Part shown: positions 1-14,597 of the stretch, piece after piece
Position numbering within the stretch: the stretch's first letter is position 1
Layout: each line of letters opens with the position of its first letter
Assembly: GCA_964057225.1 (NCBI GenBank)
Contig: OZ059895.1
Location: forward strand, 10,478,001-10,542,000
Source: Auanema rhodensis
Lineage: Eukaryota; Nematoda; Chromadorea; Rhabditida; Rhabditidae
Direction: 5' to 3'
Length of the DNA stretch: 64,000 nucleotides
Program-made: the position numbers and the translations under genes
The notes under the pieces: generated by a model
What the model was told of the DNA's origin: nothing
Databases searched by the model: none
The model's input: the letters and a program-made list of their open reading frames with translations, nothing else

Positions 1-3000
1 AGTTTTAAAATGTTTATTTTTAGCCCTAGAAATACGTGCAACATCTTATTATCTAAGAAAATTTGAAAATTAAATAATTGAAAAAGTAAAACAGATTTTC
101 TCAGCACAGAAACATATTAATCATATTTTAAGGCGGGCTAAAGTTGCTATTTTGTTCGATTTTCATGAAAAAATAAAAATTTTAAAATGTTTATTTTTAG
201 CCCTAGAAATACGTGCAACATCTTACTCAACTCAAAATCAACTGTTTGATAATATAAATTAGGGTTTGTGAGCATATATCCATAGTAATCATGTTTTGCG
301 GCGGTTTCAACTTGCTATTTCGTTTGATTTTTATGAAAAATTAAATATTCTAAAACTTTTATTTCTTGTCCTAGAAATACGTGCTACATCTCATTAAACT
401 AAGAATTAGTTGATTGAAAAGGCAAAACAAATTTTGTGAGCATATACCCATAGTAATCATGTTTTGCGGCGTGCTCAAGTTGCTATTTTGTTCGATTTTT
501 ATGAAAAATTAAATATTTTCAAATGTTTATTTTTTGCCCTAGAAATATGTGCAACATCTTATTATCTAAGAAAATTTGAAAATTAAATGATTGAAAAAGT
601 AAAACAGATTTTGTTAGCACAGAAACATATTGATCATATTTTACGGCGGGCTCAAGTTGCTATTTTGTTCGATTTTCATGAAAAAATAAAAATTTTAAAA
701 TGTTTATTTTCAGCCCTAGAAATACGTGCAACATCTTATTCAACTCAAAATCAACTGTTTGATAATATAAATTAGGTTTTGTGAGCATATATCCATAGTA
801 ATCATGTTTTGCGGCGGGTTCAACTTGCTATTTCGTTTGTTTTTTATGAAAAATTAAATATTTTAAAAATTTTATTTCTTGTCCTAGAAATACGTGCTAC
901 ATCTCATTAAACTAAGAATTAGTTGATTGAGAAGGCAAAACAAATTTTGTTAGCACAGAACCATATTAATCATATTTTCCGGCGGGCTCAAGTTTCTATT
1001 TTGTTCGATTTTCATGAAAAAATAAAAGTTTTAAAATGTTTATTTTTAGCCCTAGAAATACGTGCAACATCTTATTATCTGAGAAAATTTGAAAATTAAA
1101 TGATTGAAAAAGTAAAACAGATTTTGTTAGCACAGAAACATATTAATCATATTTTAATTTAAGGCGGGCTCAAGTTGCTATTTTGTTCGATTTTCATGAA
1201 AAAATAAAAATTTTAAAATGTTTATTTTTAGCCCTAGAAATAAGTGCAACATCTTACTCAACTCAAAATCAACTGTTTGATAATATAAATTAGGTTTTGT
1301 GAGCATATATCCATAGTAATCATGTTTTGCGGCGGTTTCAACTTGCTATTTTGTTTGATTTTTATAAAAAATTAAATATTCTAAAACTTTTATTTCTTGT
1401 CCTAGAAATACGTGCTACATCTCATTAAACTAAGAATTAGTTGATTGAAAAGGCAAAACAAATTTTGTGAGCATATACCCATAGTAATCATGTTTTGCGG
1501 CGTGCTCAAGTTGCTATTTTGTTCGATTTTTATGAAAAATTAAATATTTTCAAATGTTTATTTTTCGCCCTAGAAATACGTGCAACATCTTATTATCTAA
1601 GAAAATTTGAAAATTAAATGATTGAAAAAATAAAACAGATTTTGTTAGCACAGAAACATATTAATCATATTTTACGGCGGGCTCAAGTTGCTATTTTGTT
1701 CGATTTTTATGAAAAATTGAAAATTTTAAAATGTTTATTTTTAGCCCTAGAATGACGTGCAAAATCTTATTCAACTCAAAATCAACTGTTTGATAATATA
1801 AATTAGGTTTTGTGAGCATATATCCATAGTAATCATGTTTTGCGGCGGGTTCAACTTGCTATTTCGTTTGATTTTTATGAAAAATTAAATATTTTAAAAA
1901 TTTTATTTCTTGTCCTAGAAATACGTGCTACATCTCATTAAACTAAGAATTAGTTGATTGAGAAGGCAAAACAAATTTTGTTAGCACAGAACCATATTAA
2001 TCATATTTTCCGGCGGGCTCAAGTTTCTATTTTGTTCGATTTTCATGAAAAAATAAAAGTTTTAAAATGTTTATTTTTAGCCCTAGAAATACGTGCAACA
2101 TCTTATTATCTGAGAAAATTTGAAAATTAAATGATTGAAAAAGTAAAACAGATTTTGTTAGCACAGAAACATATTAATCATATTTTAAGGCGGGCTCAAG
2201 TTGCTATTTTGTTCGATTTTCATGAGAAAATAAAAATTTTAAAATGTTTATTTTTAGCCCTAGAAATACGTGCAACATCTTACTCAACTCAAAATCAACT
2301 GTTTGATAATATAAATTAGGTTTTGTGAGCATATATCCATAGCAATCATGTTTTGCGGCGGGTTCAACTTGCTATTTCGTTTGATTTTTATGAAAAATTA
2401 AATATTCTAAAACTTTTATTTCTTGTCCTAGAAATACGTGCTACATCTCATTAAACTAAGAATTAGTTGATTGAGAAGGCAAAACAAATTTTGTTAGCAC
2501 AGAACCATATTAATCATATTTTCCGGCGGGCTCAAGTTGCTATTTTGTTCGATTTTAATGAAAAAATAAAAATTTTAAAATGTTTATTTTTAGCCCTAGA
2601 AATACGTGCAACATCTTACTCAACTCAAAATCAACTGTTTGATAATATAAATTAGGTTTTGTGAGCATATATCCATAGTAATCATGTTTTGCGGCGGTTT
2701 CAACTTGCTATTTCGTTTGATTTTTATGAAAAATTAAATATTTTCAAATGTTTATTTTTCGCCCTAGAAATACGTTCAACATCTTATTATCTAAGAAAAT
2801 TTGAAAATTAAATGATTGATAAAGTAAAACAGATTTTGTTAGCACAGAAACATATTGATCATATTTTAAGGCGGGCTCAAGTTGCTATTTTGTTCGATTT
2901 TAATGAAAAAATAAAAATTTTAAAATGTTTATTTTTAGCCCTAGAAATACGTGCAACATCTTATTCAACTCAAAATCAACTGTTTGATAAAACAAATTAG

Positions 3001-6000
3001 GTTTTGTGAGCATATATCCATAGTAATCATGTTTTGCGGCGGTTTCAACTTGCTATTTCGGTTGATTTTTATGAAAAATTAAATATTCTTAAAATTTTAT
3101 TTCTTGTCCTAGAAATACGTGCTACATCTCTTTAAACTAAGAATTAGTTGATTGAAAAGGCAAAACAAATTTTGTGAGCATATACCCATAGTAATCATGT
3201 TTTGCGGCGTGCTCAAGTTGCTATTTTGTTCGATTTTTATGAAAAATTAAATATTTTCAAATGTTTATTTTTCGCCCTAGAAATACGTGCAACATCTTAT
3301 TATCTAAGAAAATTTGAAAATTAAATGATTGAAAAAGTAAAACAGATTTTGTTAGCACAGAAACATATTAATCATATTTTACGGCGGGCTCAAGTTGCTA
3401 TTTTGTTCGATTTTCATGAAAAAATAAAAATTCTAAAAATTTTATTTCTTGTCCTAGAAATACGTGCTACATCTCTTTAAACTAAGAATTAGTTGATTGA
3501 GAAGGCAAAACAAATTTTGTTAGCACAGAACCATATTAATCATATTTTCCGGCGGGCTTAAGTTGCTATTTTGTTCAATTTTCATGAAAAAATAAAAATT
3601 TTTAAATGTTTATTTTTCGCCCTAGAAATACGTGCAACATCTTATTATCTGAGAAAATTTGAAAATTAAATGATTGATTAAGTAAAACAGATTTTGTTAG
3701 CACAGAAACATATTAATCATATTTTAAGGCGGGCTCAAGTTGCTATTTTGTTCGATTTTCATGAAAAAATAAAAGTTTTTAAATGTTTATTTTTCGCCCT
3801 AGAAATACGTGCAACATCTTATTATCTAAGAAAACTTGAAAATTAAATGATTGATTAAGTAAAACAGATTTTGTTAGCACAGAAACATATTAATCATATT
3901 TTAAGGCGGGCTCAAGTTGCTATTTTGTTCGATTTTCATGAAAAAATAAAAGTTTTAAAATGTTTATTTTTAGCCCTAGAAATACGTGCAACATCTTATT
4001 ATCTAAGAAAATTTGAAAATTAAATAATTGAAAAAGTAAAACAGATTTTCTTAGCACAGAAACATATTAATAATATTTTAAGGCGGGCTAAAGTTGCTAT
4101 TTTGTTCGATTTTCATGAAAAAATAAAAATTTTAAAATGTTTATTTTTAGCCCTAGAAATACGTGCAACATCTTACTCAACTCAAAATCAACTGTTTGAT
4201 AATATAAATTAGGTTTTGTGAGCATATATCCATAGTAATCATGTTTTGCGGCGGTTTCAACTTGCTATTTCGTTTGATTTTTATGAAAAATTAAATATTC
4301 TAAAACTTTTATTTCTTGTCCTAGAAATACGTGCTACATCTCATTAAACTAAGAATTAGTTGATTGAAAAGGCAAAACAAATTTTGTGAGCATATACTCA
4401 TAGTAATCATGTTTTGCGGCGTGCTCAAGTTGCTATTTTGTTCGATTTTTATGAAAAATTAAATATTTTCAAATGTTTATTTTTTGCCCTAGAAATATGT
4501 GCAACATCTTATTATCTAAGAAAATTTGAAAATTAAATGATTGAAAAAGTAAAACAGATTTTGTTAGCACAGAAACATATTAATCATATTTTACGGCGGG
4601 CTCAAGTTGCTATTTTGTTCGATTTTCATGAAAAAATAAAAATTTTAAAATGTTTATTTTCAGCCCTAGAAATACGTGCAACATCTTATTATCTAAGAAA
4701 ATTTGAAAATTAAATGATTGAAAAAGTAAAACAGATTTTGTTAGCACAGAAACATATTAATCATATTTTACGGCGGGCTCAAGTTGCTATTTTGTTCGAT
4801 TTTTATGAAAAATTGAAAATTTTAAAATGTTTATTTTTAGCCCTAGAAATACGTGCAAAATCTTATTCAACTCAAAATCAACTGTTTGATAATATAAATT
4901 AGGTTTTGTGAGCATATATCCATAGTAATCATGTTTTGCGGCGGGTTCAACTTGCTATTTCGTTTGATTTTTATGAAAAATTAAATATTTTAAAAATTTT
5001 ATTTCTTGTCCTAGAAATACGTGCTACATCTCATTAAACTAAGAATTAGTTGATTGAGAAGGCAAAACAAATTTTGTTAGCACAGAACCATATTAATCAT
5101 ATTTTCCGGCGGGCTCAAGTTGCTATTTTGTTCGATTTTCATGAGAAAATAAAAATTTTAAAATGTTTATTTTTAGCCCTAGAAATACGTGCAACATCTT
5201 ACTCAACTCAAAATCAACTGTTTGATAATATAAATTAGGTTTTGTGAGCATATATCCATAGCAATCATGTTTTGCGGCGGGTTCAACTTGCTATTTCGTT
5301 TGATTTTTATGAAAAATTAAATATTCTAAAACTTTTATTTCTTGTCCTAGAAATACGTGCTACATCTCATTAAACTAAGAATTAGTTGATTGAGAAGGCA
5401 AAACAAATTTTGTTAGCACAGAACCATATTAATCATATTTTCCGGCGGGCTCAAGTTGCTATTTTGTTCGATTTTTATGAAAAAATAAAAATTTTAAATT
5501 GTTTATTTTTAGCCCTAGAAATACGTGCAACATCTTATTATCTAAGAAAATTTGAAAATTAAATAATTGAAAAAGTAAAACAGATTTTGTTAGCACAGAA
5601 ACATATTGATCATATTTTAAGGCGGGCTCAAGTTGCTATTTTGTTCGATTTTAATGAAAAAATAAAAATTTTAAAATGTTTATTTTTAGCCCTAGAAATA
5701 CGTGCAACATCTTACTCAACTCAAAATCAACTGTTTGATAATATAAATTAGGTTTTGTGAGCATATATCCATAGTAATCATGTTTTGCGGCGGTTTCAAC
5801 TTGCTATTTCGTTTGATTTTTATGAAAAATTAAATATTTTCAAATGTTTATTTTTCGCCCTAGAAATACGTGCAACATCTTATTATCTAAGAAAATTTGA
5901 AAATTAAATGATTGATAAAGTAAAACAGATTTTGTTAGCACAGAAACATATTGATCATATTTTAAGGCGGGCTCAAGTTGCTATTTTGTTCGATTTTAAT

Positions 6001-9000
6001 GAAAAAATAAAAATTTTAAAATGTTTATTTTTAGCCCTAGAAATACGTGCAACATCTTATTCAACTCAAAATCAACTGTTTGATAATATAAATTAGGTTT
6101 TGTGAGCATATACCCATAGTAATCATGTTTTGCGGCGTGCTCAAGTTGCTATTTTGTTCGATTTTTATGAAAAATTAAATATTTTCAAATGTTTATTTTT
6201 CGCCCTAGAAATACGTGCAACATCTTATTATCTAAGAAAATTTGAAAATTAAATGATTGAAAAAATAAAACAGATTTTGTTAGCACAGAAACATATTAAT
6301 CATATTTTACGGCGGGCTCAAGTTGCTATTTTGTTCGATTTTTATGAAAAATTGAAAATTTTAAAATGTTTATTTTTAGCCCTAGAAATACGTGCAACAT
6401 CTTATTCAACTCAAAATCAACTGTTTGATAAAATAAATTAGGTTTTGTGAGCATATATCCATAGTGATCATGTTTTGCGGCGGGTTCAACTTGCTATTTC
6501 GTTTGATTTTTATGAAAAATTAAATATTCTAAAAATTTTATTTCTTGTCCTAGAAATACGTGCTACATCTCTTTAAACTAAGAATTAGTTGATTGAGAAG
6601 GCAAAACAAATTTTGTTAGCACAGAACCATATTAATCATATTTTCCGGCGGGCTTACGTTGCTATTTTGTTCAATTTTCATGAAAAAATAAAAATTTTTA
6701 AATGTTTATTTTTCGCCCTAGAAATACGTGCAACATCTTATTATCTAAGAAAACTTGAAAATTAAATGATTGATAAAGTAAAACAGATTTTGTTAGCACA
6801 GAAACATATTAATCATATTTTAAGGCGGGCTCAAGTTGCTATTTTGTTCGATTTTCATGAAAAAATAAAAGTTTTAAAATGTTTATTTTTAGCCCTAGAA
6901 ATACGTGCAACATCTTATTATCTAAGAAAATTTGAAAATTAAATAATTGAAAAAGTAAAACAGATTTTCTTAGCACAGAAACATATTAATCATATTTTAA
7001 GGCGGGCTAAAGTTGCTATTTTGTTCGATTTTCAGGAAAAAATAAAAATTTTAAAATGTTTATTTTTAGCCCTAGAAATACGTGCAACATCTTACTCAAC
7101 TCAAAATCAACTGTTTGATAATATAAATTAGGTTTTGTGAGCATATATCCATAGTAATCATGTTTTGCGGCGGTTTCAACTTGCTATTTCGTTTGATTTT
7201 TATGAAAAATTAAATATTCTAAAACTTTTATTTCTTGTCCTAGAAATACGTGCTACATCTCATTAAACTAAGAATTAGTTGATTGAGAAGGCAAAACAAA
7301 TTTTGTTAGCACAGAACCATATTAATCATATTTTCCGGCGGGCTCAAGTTTCTATTTTGTTCGATTTTCATGAAAAAATAAAAGTTTTAAAATGTTTATT
7401 TTTAGCCCTAGAAATACGTGCAACATCTTATTATCTGAGAAAATTTGAAAATTAAATGATTGAAAAAGTAAAACAGATTTTGTTAGCACAGAAACATATT
7501 AATCATATTTTAATTTAAGGCGGGCTCAAGTTGCTATTTTGTTCGATTTTCATGAAAAAATAAAAATTTTAAAATGTTTATTTTTAGCCCTAGAAATACG
7601 TGCAACATCTTACTCAACTCAAAATCAACTGTTTGATAATATAAATTAGGTTTTGTGAGCATATATCCATAGTAATCATGTTTTGCGGCGGTTTCAACTT
7701 GCTATTTTGTTTGATTTTTATGAAAAATTAAATATTCTAAAACTTTTATTTCTTGTCCTAGAAATACGTGCTACATCTCATTAAACTAAGAATTAGTTGA
7801 TTGAAAAGGCAAAACAAATTTTGTGAGCATATACCCATAGTAATCATGTTTTGCGGCGTGCTCAAGTTGCTATTTTGTTCGATTTTTATGAAAAATTAAA
7901 TATTTTCAAATGTTTATTTTTCGCCCTAGAAATACGTGCAACATCTTATTATCTAAGAAAATTTGAAAATTAAATAATTGAAAAAGTAAAACAGATTTTG
8001 TTAGCACAGAAACATATTGATCATATTTTAAGGCGGGCTCAAGTTGCTATTTTGTTCGATTTTAATGAAAAAATAAAAATTTTAAAATGTTTATTTTTAG
8101 CCCTAGAAATACGTGCAAAATCTTACTCAACTCAAAATCAACTGTTTGATAATATAAATTAGGTTTTGTGAGCATATATCCATAGTAATCATGTTTTGCG
8201 GCGGGTTCAACTTGCTATTTCGTTTGATTTTTATGAAAAATTAAATATTTTAAAAATTTTATTTCTTGTCCTAGAAATACGTGCTACATCTCATTAAACT
8301 AAGAATTAGTTGATTGAGAAGGCAAAACAAATTTTGTTAGCACAGAACCATATTAATCATATTTTCCGGCGGGCTCAAGTTTCTATTTTGTTCGATTTTC
8401 ATGAAAAAATAAAAGTTTTAAAATGTTTATTTTTAGCCCTAGAAATACGTGCAACATCTTATTATCTGAGAAAATTTGAAAATTAAATGATTGAAAAAGT
8501 AAAACAGATTTTGTTAGCACAGAAACATATTAATCATATTTTAATTTAAGGCGGGCTCAAGTTGCTATTTTGTTCGATTTTCATGAGAAAATAAAAATTT
8601 TAAAATGTTTATTTTTAGCCCTAGAAATACGTGCAACATCTTACTCAACTCAAAATCAACTGTTTGATAATATAAATTAGGTTTTGTGAGCATATATCCA
8701 TAGCAATCATGTTTTGCGGCGGGTTCAACTTGCTATTTCATTTGATTTTTATGAAAAATTAAATATTCTAAAACTTTTATTTCTTGTCCTAGAAATACGT
8801 GCTACATCTCATTAAACTAAGAATTAGTTGATTGAGAAGGCAAAACAAATTTTGTTAGCACAGAACCATATTAATCATATTTTCCGGCGGGCTCAAGTTG
8901 CTATTTTGTTCGATTTTTATGAAAAAATAAAAATTTTAAATTGTTTATTTTTAGCCCTAGAAATACGTGCAACATCTTATTATCTAAGAAAATTTGAAAA

Positions 9001-11264
9001 TTAAATAATTGAAAAAGTAAAACAGATTTTGTTAGCACAGAAACATATTGATCATATTTTAAGGCGGGCTCAAGTTGCTATTTTGTTCGATTTTAATGAA
9101 AAAATAAAAATTTTAAAATGTTTATTTTTAGCCCTAGAAATACGTGCAACATCTTACTCAACTCAAAATCAACTGTTTGATAATATAAATTAGGTTTTGT
9201 GAGCATATATCCATAGTAATCATGTTTTGCGGCGGTTTCAACTTGCTATTTCGTTTGATTTTTATGAAAAATTAAATATTTTCAAATGTTTATTTTTCGC
9301 CCTAGAAATACGTGCAACATCTTATTATCTAAGAAAATTTGAAAATTAAATGATTGATAAAGTAAAACAGATTTTGTTAGCACAGAAACATATTGATCAT
9401 ATTTTAAGGCGGGCTCAAGTTGCTATTTTGTTCGATTTTAATGAAAAAATAAAAATTTTAAAATGTTTATTTTTAGCCCTAGAAATACGTGCAACATCTT
9501 ATTCAACTCAAAATCAACTGTTTGATAAAATAAATTAGGTTTTGTGAGCATATATCCATAGTAATCATGTTTTGCGGCGGTTTCAACTTGCTATTTCGGT
9601 TGATTTTTATGAAAAATTAAATATTCTTAAAATTTTATTTCTTGTCCTAGAAATACGTGCTACATCTCTTTAAACTAAGAATTAGTTGATTGAAAAGGCA
9701 AAACAAATTTTGTGAGCATATACCCATAGTAATCATGTTTTGCGGCGTGCTCAAGTTGCTATTTTGTTCGATTTTTATGAAAAATTAAATATTTTCAAAT
9801 GTTTATTTTTCGCCCTAGAAATACGTGCAACATCTTATTATCTAAGAAAATTTGAAAATTAAATGATTGAAAAAGTAAAACAGATTTTGTTAGCACAGAA
9901 ACATATTAATCATATTTTACGGCGGGCTCAAGTTGCTATTTTGTTCAATTTTTATGAAAAATTGAAAATTTTAAAATGTTTATTTTTAGCCCTAGAAATA
10001 CGTGCAACATCTTATTCAACTCAAAATCAACTGTTTGATAAAATAAATTAGGTTTTGTGAGCATATATCCATAGTGATCATGTTTTGCGGCGGGTTCAAC
10101 TTGCTATTTCGTTTGATTTTTATGAAAAATTAAATATTCTAAAAATTTTATTTCTTGTCCTAGAAATACGTGCTACATCTCTTTAAACTAAGAATTAGTT
10201 GATTGAGAAGGCAAAACAAATTTTGTTAGCACAGAACCATATTAATCATATTTTCCGGCGGGCTTAAGTTGCTATTTTGTTCAATTTTCATGAAAAAATA
10301 AAAATTTTTAAATGTTTATTTTTCGCCCTAGAAATACGTGCAACATCTTATTATCTAAGAAAACTTGAAAATTAAATGATTGATAAAGTAAAACAGATTT
10401 TGTTAGCACAGAAACATATTAATCATATTTTAAGGCGGGCTCAAGTTGCTATTTTGTTCGATTTTCATGAAAAAATAAAAGTTTTAAAATGTTTATTTTT
10501 AGCCCTAGAAATACGTGCAACATCTTATTATCTAAGAAAATTTGAAAATTAAATAATTGAAAAAGTAAAACAGATTTTCTTAGCACAGAAACATATTAAT
10601 CATATTTTAAGGCGGGCTAAAGTTGCTATTTTGTTCGATTTTCATGAAAAAATAAAAATTTTAAAATGTTTATTTTTAGCCTCAGAAATACGTGCAACAT
10701 CTTATTATCTAAGAAAATTTGAAAATTAAATAATTGAAAAAGTAAAACCGATTTTGTTAGCCCAGAAACATATTAATCATATTTTAAGGCGGGCTCAAGT
10801 TGCTATTTTGTTCGATTTTCATGAAAAAATAAAAATTTTAAAATGTTTATTTTTAGCCCTAGAAATACGTGCAACATCTTACTCAACTCAAAATCAACTG
10901 TTTGATAATATAAATTAGATTTTGTGAGCATATATCCAAAGTGATCATGTTTTGCGGCGGTTTCAACTTGCTATTTCGTTTGATTTTTATGAAAAATTAA
11001 ATATTCTAAAAATTTTATTTCTTGTCCTAGAAATACGTGCTACATCTCTTTAAACTAAGAATTAGTTGATTGAGAAGGCAAAACAAATTTTGTTAGCACA
11101 GAACCATATTAATCATATTTTCCGTCGGGCTTAAGTTGCTATTTTGTTCAATTTTCATGAAAAAATAAAAATTTTTAAATGTTTATTTTTAGCCTCAGAA
11201 ATGCGTGCAACATCTTATTATCTAAGAAAACTTGAAAATTAAATGATTGATAAAGTAAAACAGA

Positions 11265-11432
11265 TTTTGTTAGCACAGAAACATATTAATCATATTTTAA
11301 GGCGGGCTCAAGTTGCTATTTTGTTCGATTTTCATGAAAAAATAAAAATTTTAAAATGTTTATTTTTAGCCCTAGAAATACGTGCAACATCTTACTCAAC
11401 TCAAAATCAACTGTTTGATAATATAAATTAGG
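11265..11432 (+). repeat. Representative family A satellite monomer (168 bp)
   Basis: Phased on TTTTGTTAGCACAG. Family A has TTAAGG or TTACGG before the core, the body TTTTCATGAAAAAATAAA, and the tail ACTCAACTC...GATAATATAAATTAG. With the linker just upstream, most A copies contain an open frame of 62 codons. The monomer ends where the next head TTTTGTGAGCATAT begins at 11433. The perfect 12-bp palindrome TTTTCATGAAAA lies in the body. Confidence 0.85.
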
Positions 11433-11600
11433 TTTTGTGAGCATATATCCATAGTAATCATATTTTGCGGCGGTTTCAACTTGCTATTTCGTTTGATTTT
11501 TATGAAAAATTAAATATTCTAAAACTTTTATTTCTTGTCCTAGAAATACGTGCTACATCTCATTAAACTAAGAATTAGTTGATTGAAAAGGCAAAACAAA
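11433..11600 (+). repeat. Representative family B satellite monomer (168 bp)
   Basis: Head TTTTGTGAGCATATATCC, core GCGGCGGTTTCAACTTGC, body TTTCGTTTGATTTTTATG, then ATTTCTTGTCCTAG and a tail CTCATTAAACTAAGAATTAG plus a GATTGAAAAGGC linker. Over the 31-codon core, family B (GGCGGGTTC form) differs from family A at 16 of 93 bases by my hand alignment, with no insertion or deletion. The in-frame stops (TAA and TAG) lie only in the tail. Confidence 0.85.
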
Positions 11601-11777
11601 TTTTGTGAGCATATACCCATAGTAATCATGTTTTGCGGCGTGCTCAAGTTGCTATTTTGTTCGATTTTTATGAAAAATTAAATATTTTCAAATGTTTATT
11701 TTTCGCCCTAGAAATATGTGCAACATCTTATTATCTAAGAAAATTTGAAAATTAAATGATTGAAAAAGTAAAACAGA
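11601..11777 (+). repeat. Representative family C satellite monomer (177 bp)
   Basis: Head TTTTGTGAGCATATACCC, core GCGGCGTGCTCAAGTTGC, body AAATATTTTCAAATG, TTTTTCGCCCTAG, and the longer tail TATTATCTAAGAAAATTTG. The 9 extra bases relative to families A and B are a multiple of three. A+B+C here form a 513-bp trimer, one of the basic higher-order units of the array. Confidence 0.85.
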
Positions 11778-14099
11778 TTTTGTTAGCACAGAAACATATT
11801 AATCATATTTTAAGGCGGGCTCAAGTTGCTATTTTGTTCGATTTTCATGAAAAAATAAAAGTTTTAAAATGTTTATTTTTAGCCCTAGAAATACGTGCAA
11901 CATCTTATTATCTAAGAAAATTTGAAAATTAAATAATTGAAAAAGTAAAACAGATTTTCTTAGCACAGAAACATATTAATCATATTTTAAGGCGGGCTAA
12001 AGTTGCTATTTTGTTCGATTTTCATGAAAAAATAAAAATTTTAAAATGTTTATTTTTAGCCCTAGAAATACGTGCAACATCTTACTCAACTCAAAATCAA
12101 CTGTTTGATAATATAAATTAGGTTTTGTGAGCATATATCCATAGTAATCATGTTTTGCGGCGGTTTCAACTTGCTATTTCGTTTGATTTTTATGAAAAAT
12201 TAAATATTCTAAAACTTTTATTTCTTGTCCTAGAAATACGTGCTACATCTCATTAAACTAAGAATTAGTTGATTGAAAAGGCAAAACAAATTTTGTGAGC
12301 ATATACCCATAGTAATCATGTTTTGCGGCGTGCTCAAGTTGCTATTTTGTTCGATTTTTATGAAAAATTAAATATTTTCAAATGTTTATTTTTCGCCCTA
12401 GAAATATGTGCAACATCTTATTATCTAAGAAAATTTGAAAATTAAATGATTGAAAAAGTAAAACAGATTTTGTTAGCACAGAAACATATTAATCATATTT
12501 TACGGCGGGCTCAAGTTGCTATTTTGTTCGATTTTCATGAAAAAATAAAAATTTTAAAATGTTTATTTTTAGCCCTAGAAATACGTGCAACATCTTATTC
12601 AACTCAAAATCAACTGTTTGATAATATAAATTAGGTTTTGTGAGCATATATCCATAGTAATCATGTTTTGCGGCGGGTTCAACTTGCTATTTCGTTTGAT
12701 TTTTATGAAAAATTAAATATTTTAAAAATTTTATTTCTTGTCCTAGAAATACGTGCTACATCTCATTAAACTAAGAATTAGTTGATTGAGAAGGCAAAAC
12801 AAATTTTGTTAGCACAGAACCATATTAATCATATTTTCCGGCGGGCTCAAGTTTCTATTTTGTTCGATTTTCATGAAAAAATAAAAGTTTTAAAATGTTT
12901 ATTTTTAGCCCTAGAAATACGTGCAACATCTTATTATCTGAGAAAATTTGAAAATTAAATGATTGAAAAAGTAAAACAGATTTTGTTAGCACAGAAACAT
13001 ATTAATCATATTTTAATTTAAGGCGGGCTCAAGTTGCTATTTTGTTCGATTTTCATGAAAAAATAAAAATTTTAAAATGTTTATTTTTAGCCCTAGAAAT
13101 ACGTGCAACATCTTACTCAACTCAAAATCAACTGTTTGATAATATAAATTAGGTTTTGTGAGCATATATCCATAGTAATCATGTTTTGCGGCGGTTTCAA
13201 CTTGCTATTTTGTTTGATTTTTATGAAAAATTAAATATTCTAAAACTTTTATTTCTTGTCCTAGAAATACGTGCTACATCTCATTAAACTAAGAATTAGT
13301 TGATTGAAAAGGCAAAACAAATTTTGTGAGCATATACCCATAGTAATCATGTTTTGCGGCGTGCTCAAGTTGCTATTTTGTTCGATTTTTATGAAAAATT
13401 AAATATTTTCAAATGTTTATTTTTCGCCCTAGAAATACGTGCAACATCTTATTATCTAAGAAAATTTGAAAATTAAATGATTGAAAAAGTAAAACAGATT
13501 TTGTTAGCACAGAAACATATTAATCATATCTTACGGCGGGTTCAACTTGCTATTTCGTTTGATTTTTATGAAAAATTAAATATTTTAAAAATTTTATTTC
13601 TTGTCCTAGAAATACGTGCTACATCTCATTAAACTAAGAATTAGTTGATTGAGAAGGCAAAACAAATTTTGTTAGCACAGAACCATATTAATCATATTTT
13701 CCGGCGGGCTCAAGTTTCTATTTTGTTCGATTTTCATGAAAAAATAAAAGTTTTAAAATGTTTATTTTTAGCCCTAGAAATACGTGCAACATCTTATTAT
13801 CTGAGAAAATTTGAAAATTAAATGATTGAAAAAGTAAAACAGATTTTGTTAGCACAGAAACATATTAATCATATCTTACGGCGGGCTCAAGTTGCTATTT
13901 TGTTCGATTTTCATGAGAAAATAAAAATTTTAATATGTTTATTTTTAGCCCTAGAAATACGTGCAACATCTTACTCAACTCAAAATCAACTGTTTGATAA
14001 TATAAATTAGGTTTTGTGAGCATATATCCATAGCAATCATGTTTTGCGGCGGGTTCAACTTGCTATTTCGTTTGATTTTTATGAAAAATTAAATATTCT

Positions 14100-14104
14100 A
14101 AAAC
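14100..14104 (+). repeat. Target-site duplication, left copy
   Basis: AAAAC immediately before the 5' LTR is repeated immediately after the 3' LTR. Collapsing the two copies restores the normal B-monomer sequence ATTCTAAAACTTTTATTTC. A 5-bp duplication is usual for BEL/Pao integration. Confidence 0.95.
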
Positions 14105-14411
14105 TGTGCTGAAGCACTCTCATCCCGTGATAATAGTGTTCCTCCTTAGTTTAAGTTCAATTGTACTTCTTTATTGTCCTCTCTTTGTACTATCCATTAT
14201 CCTCAACTATCTAATCGATAATCCTGTAAGTTGTCACCAACGGCCGATTTGCCGATGAATCACCTATCGCCCTTTGCCATCTGATCCATTAGGCAAGATC
14301 TTAGGCGCGATAGCCGTCGCCCACTTGCAAGGGGGATGAATCACATAGGATTTAGACCCCTCCTCTCGCTTTCTACAATTAATACATTATCTATCACTTC
14401 CGGGGACCTAG

Positions 14412-14419
14412 TATATAAA
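14412..14419 (+). promoter_or_regulatory. TATA box of the 5' LTR promoter
   Basis: TATATAAA is a consensus TATA element in a GC-mixed context, 113 bp before the AATAAA signal. Transcription of the genomic RNA would start about 25-30 bp downstream, near 14440-14450. This puts both candidate start codons (14598, 14637) on the RNA. Confidence 0.7.
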
Positions 14420-14524
14420 CCCGCAATAATTCTTCTAAATCATGTCTCAATATTATCCTGCCACCGCTATCATCTTCCCGTCAATCTATTTCTGTTTTAC
14501 TCGTATTGTATTCGTATCACCGAT

Positions 14525-14530
14525 AATAAA
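14525..14530 (+). terminator. Poly(A) signal AATAAA in 5' LTR
   Basis: Canonical AATAAA downstream of the TATA box in the LTR. In the 5' copy it must be bypassed for full-length RNA. Its equivalent at 22779-22784 should terminate the genomic transcript. Confidence 0.65.
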
Positions 14531-14597
14531 CTCTTCTCTTGTACTCGCGTCTATTGCCTATTACTTGGACTAATATTCCACTACCACTGAACCACAA

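Larger units (their letters stand above)
1..14104 (+). repeat. AT-rich satellite array, left part
   Basis: A continuous head-to-tail array of related 168- and 177-bp monomers fills this stretch, all in the same orientation. Each monomer has a head TTTTGT(T/G)AGCA, a short GC-rich core CGGCGG(G/T), an AT-rich body with TGAAAAA, and a conserved CCTAGAAATACGTGC before a family-specific tail. Larger blocks recur with few changes: bases from 1 match bases from 3951 (offset 3950), and 5908 onward matches 9350 onward (offset 3442). No non-satellite gene is present. The array is cut by the retroelement at 14105 in a B-type monomer and resumes in the same monomer at 22897. Confidence 0.97.

Noticed and set aside
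14336..14590. 84-aa frame in each LTR (also 22590-22844)
   Set aside because: It starts upstream of the TATA box, lies wholly in the LTR and is present twice only because the LTR is. Nothing protein-like was recognised.
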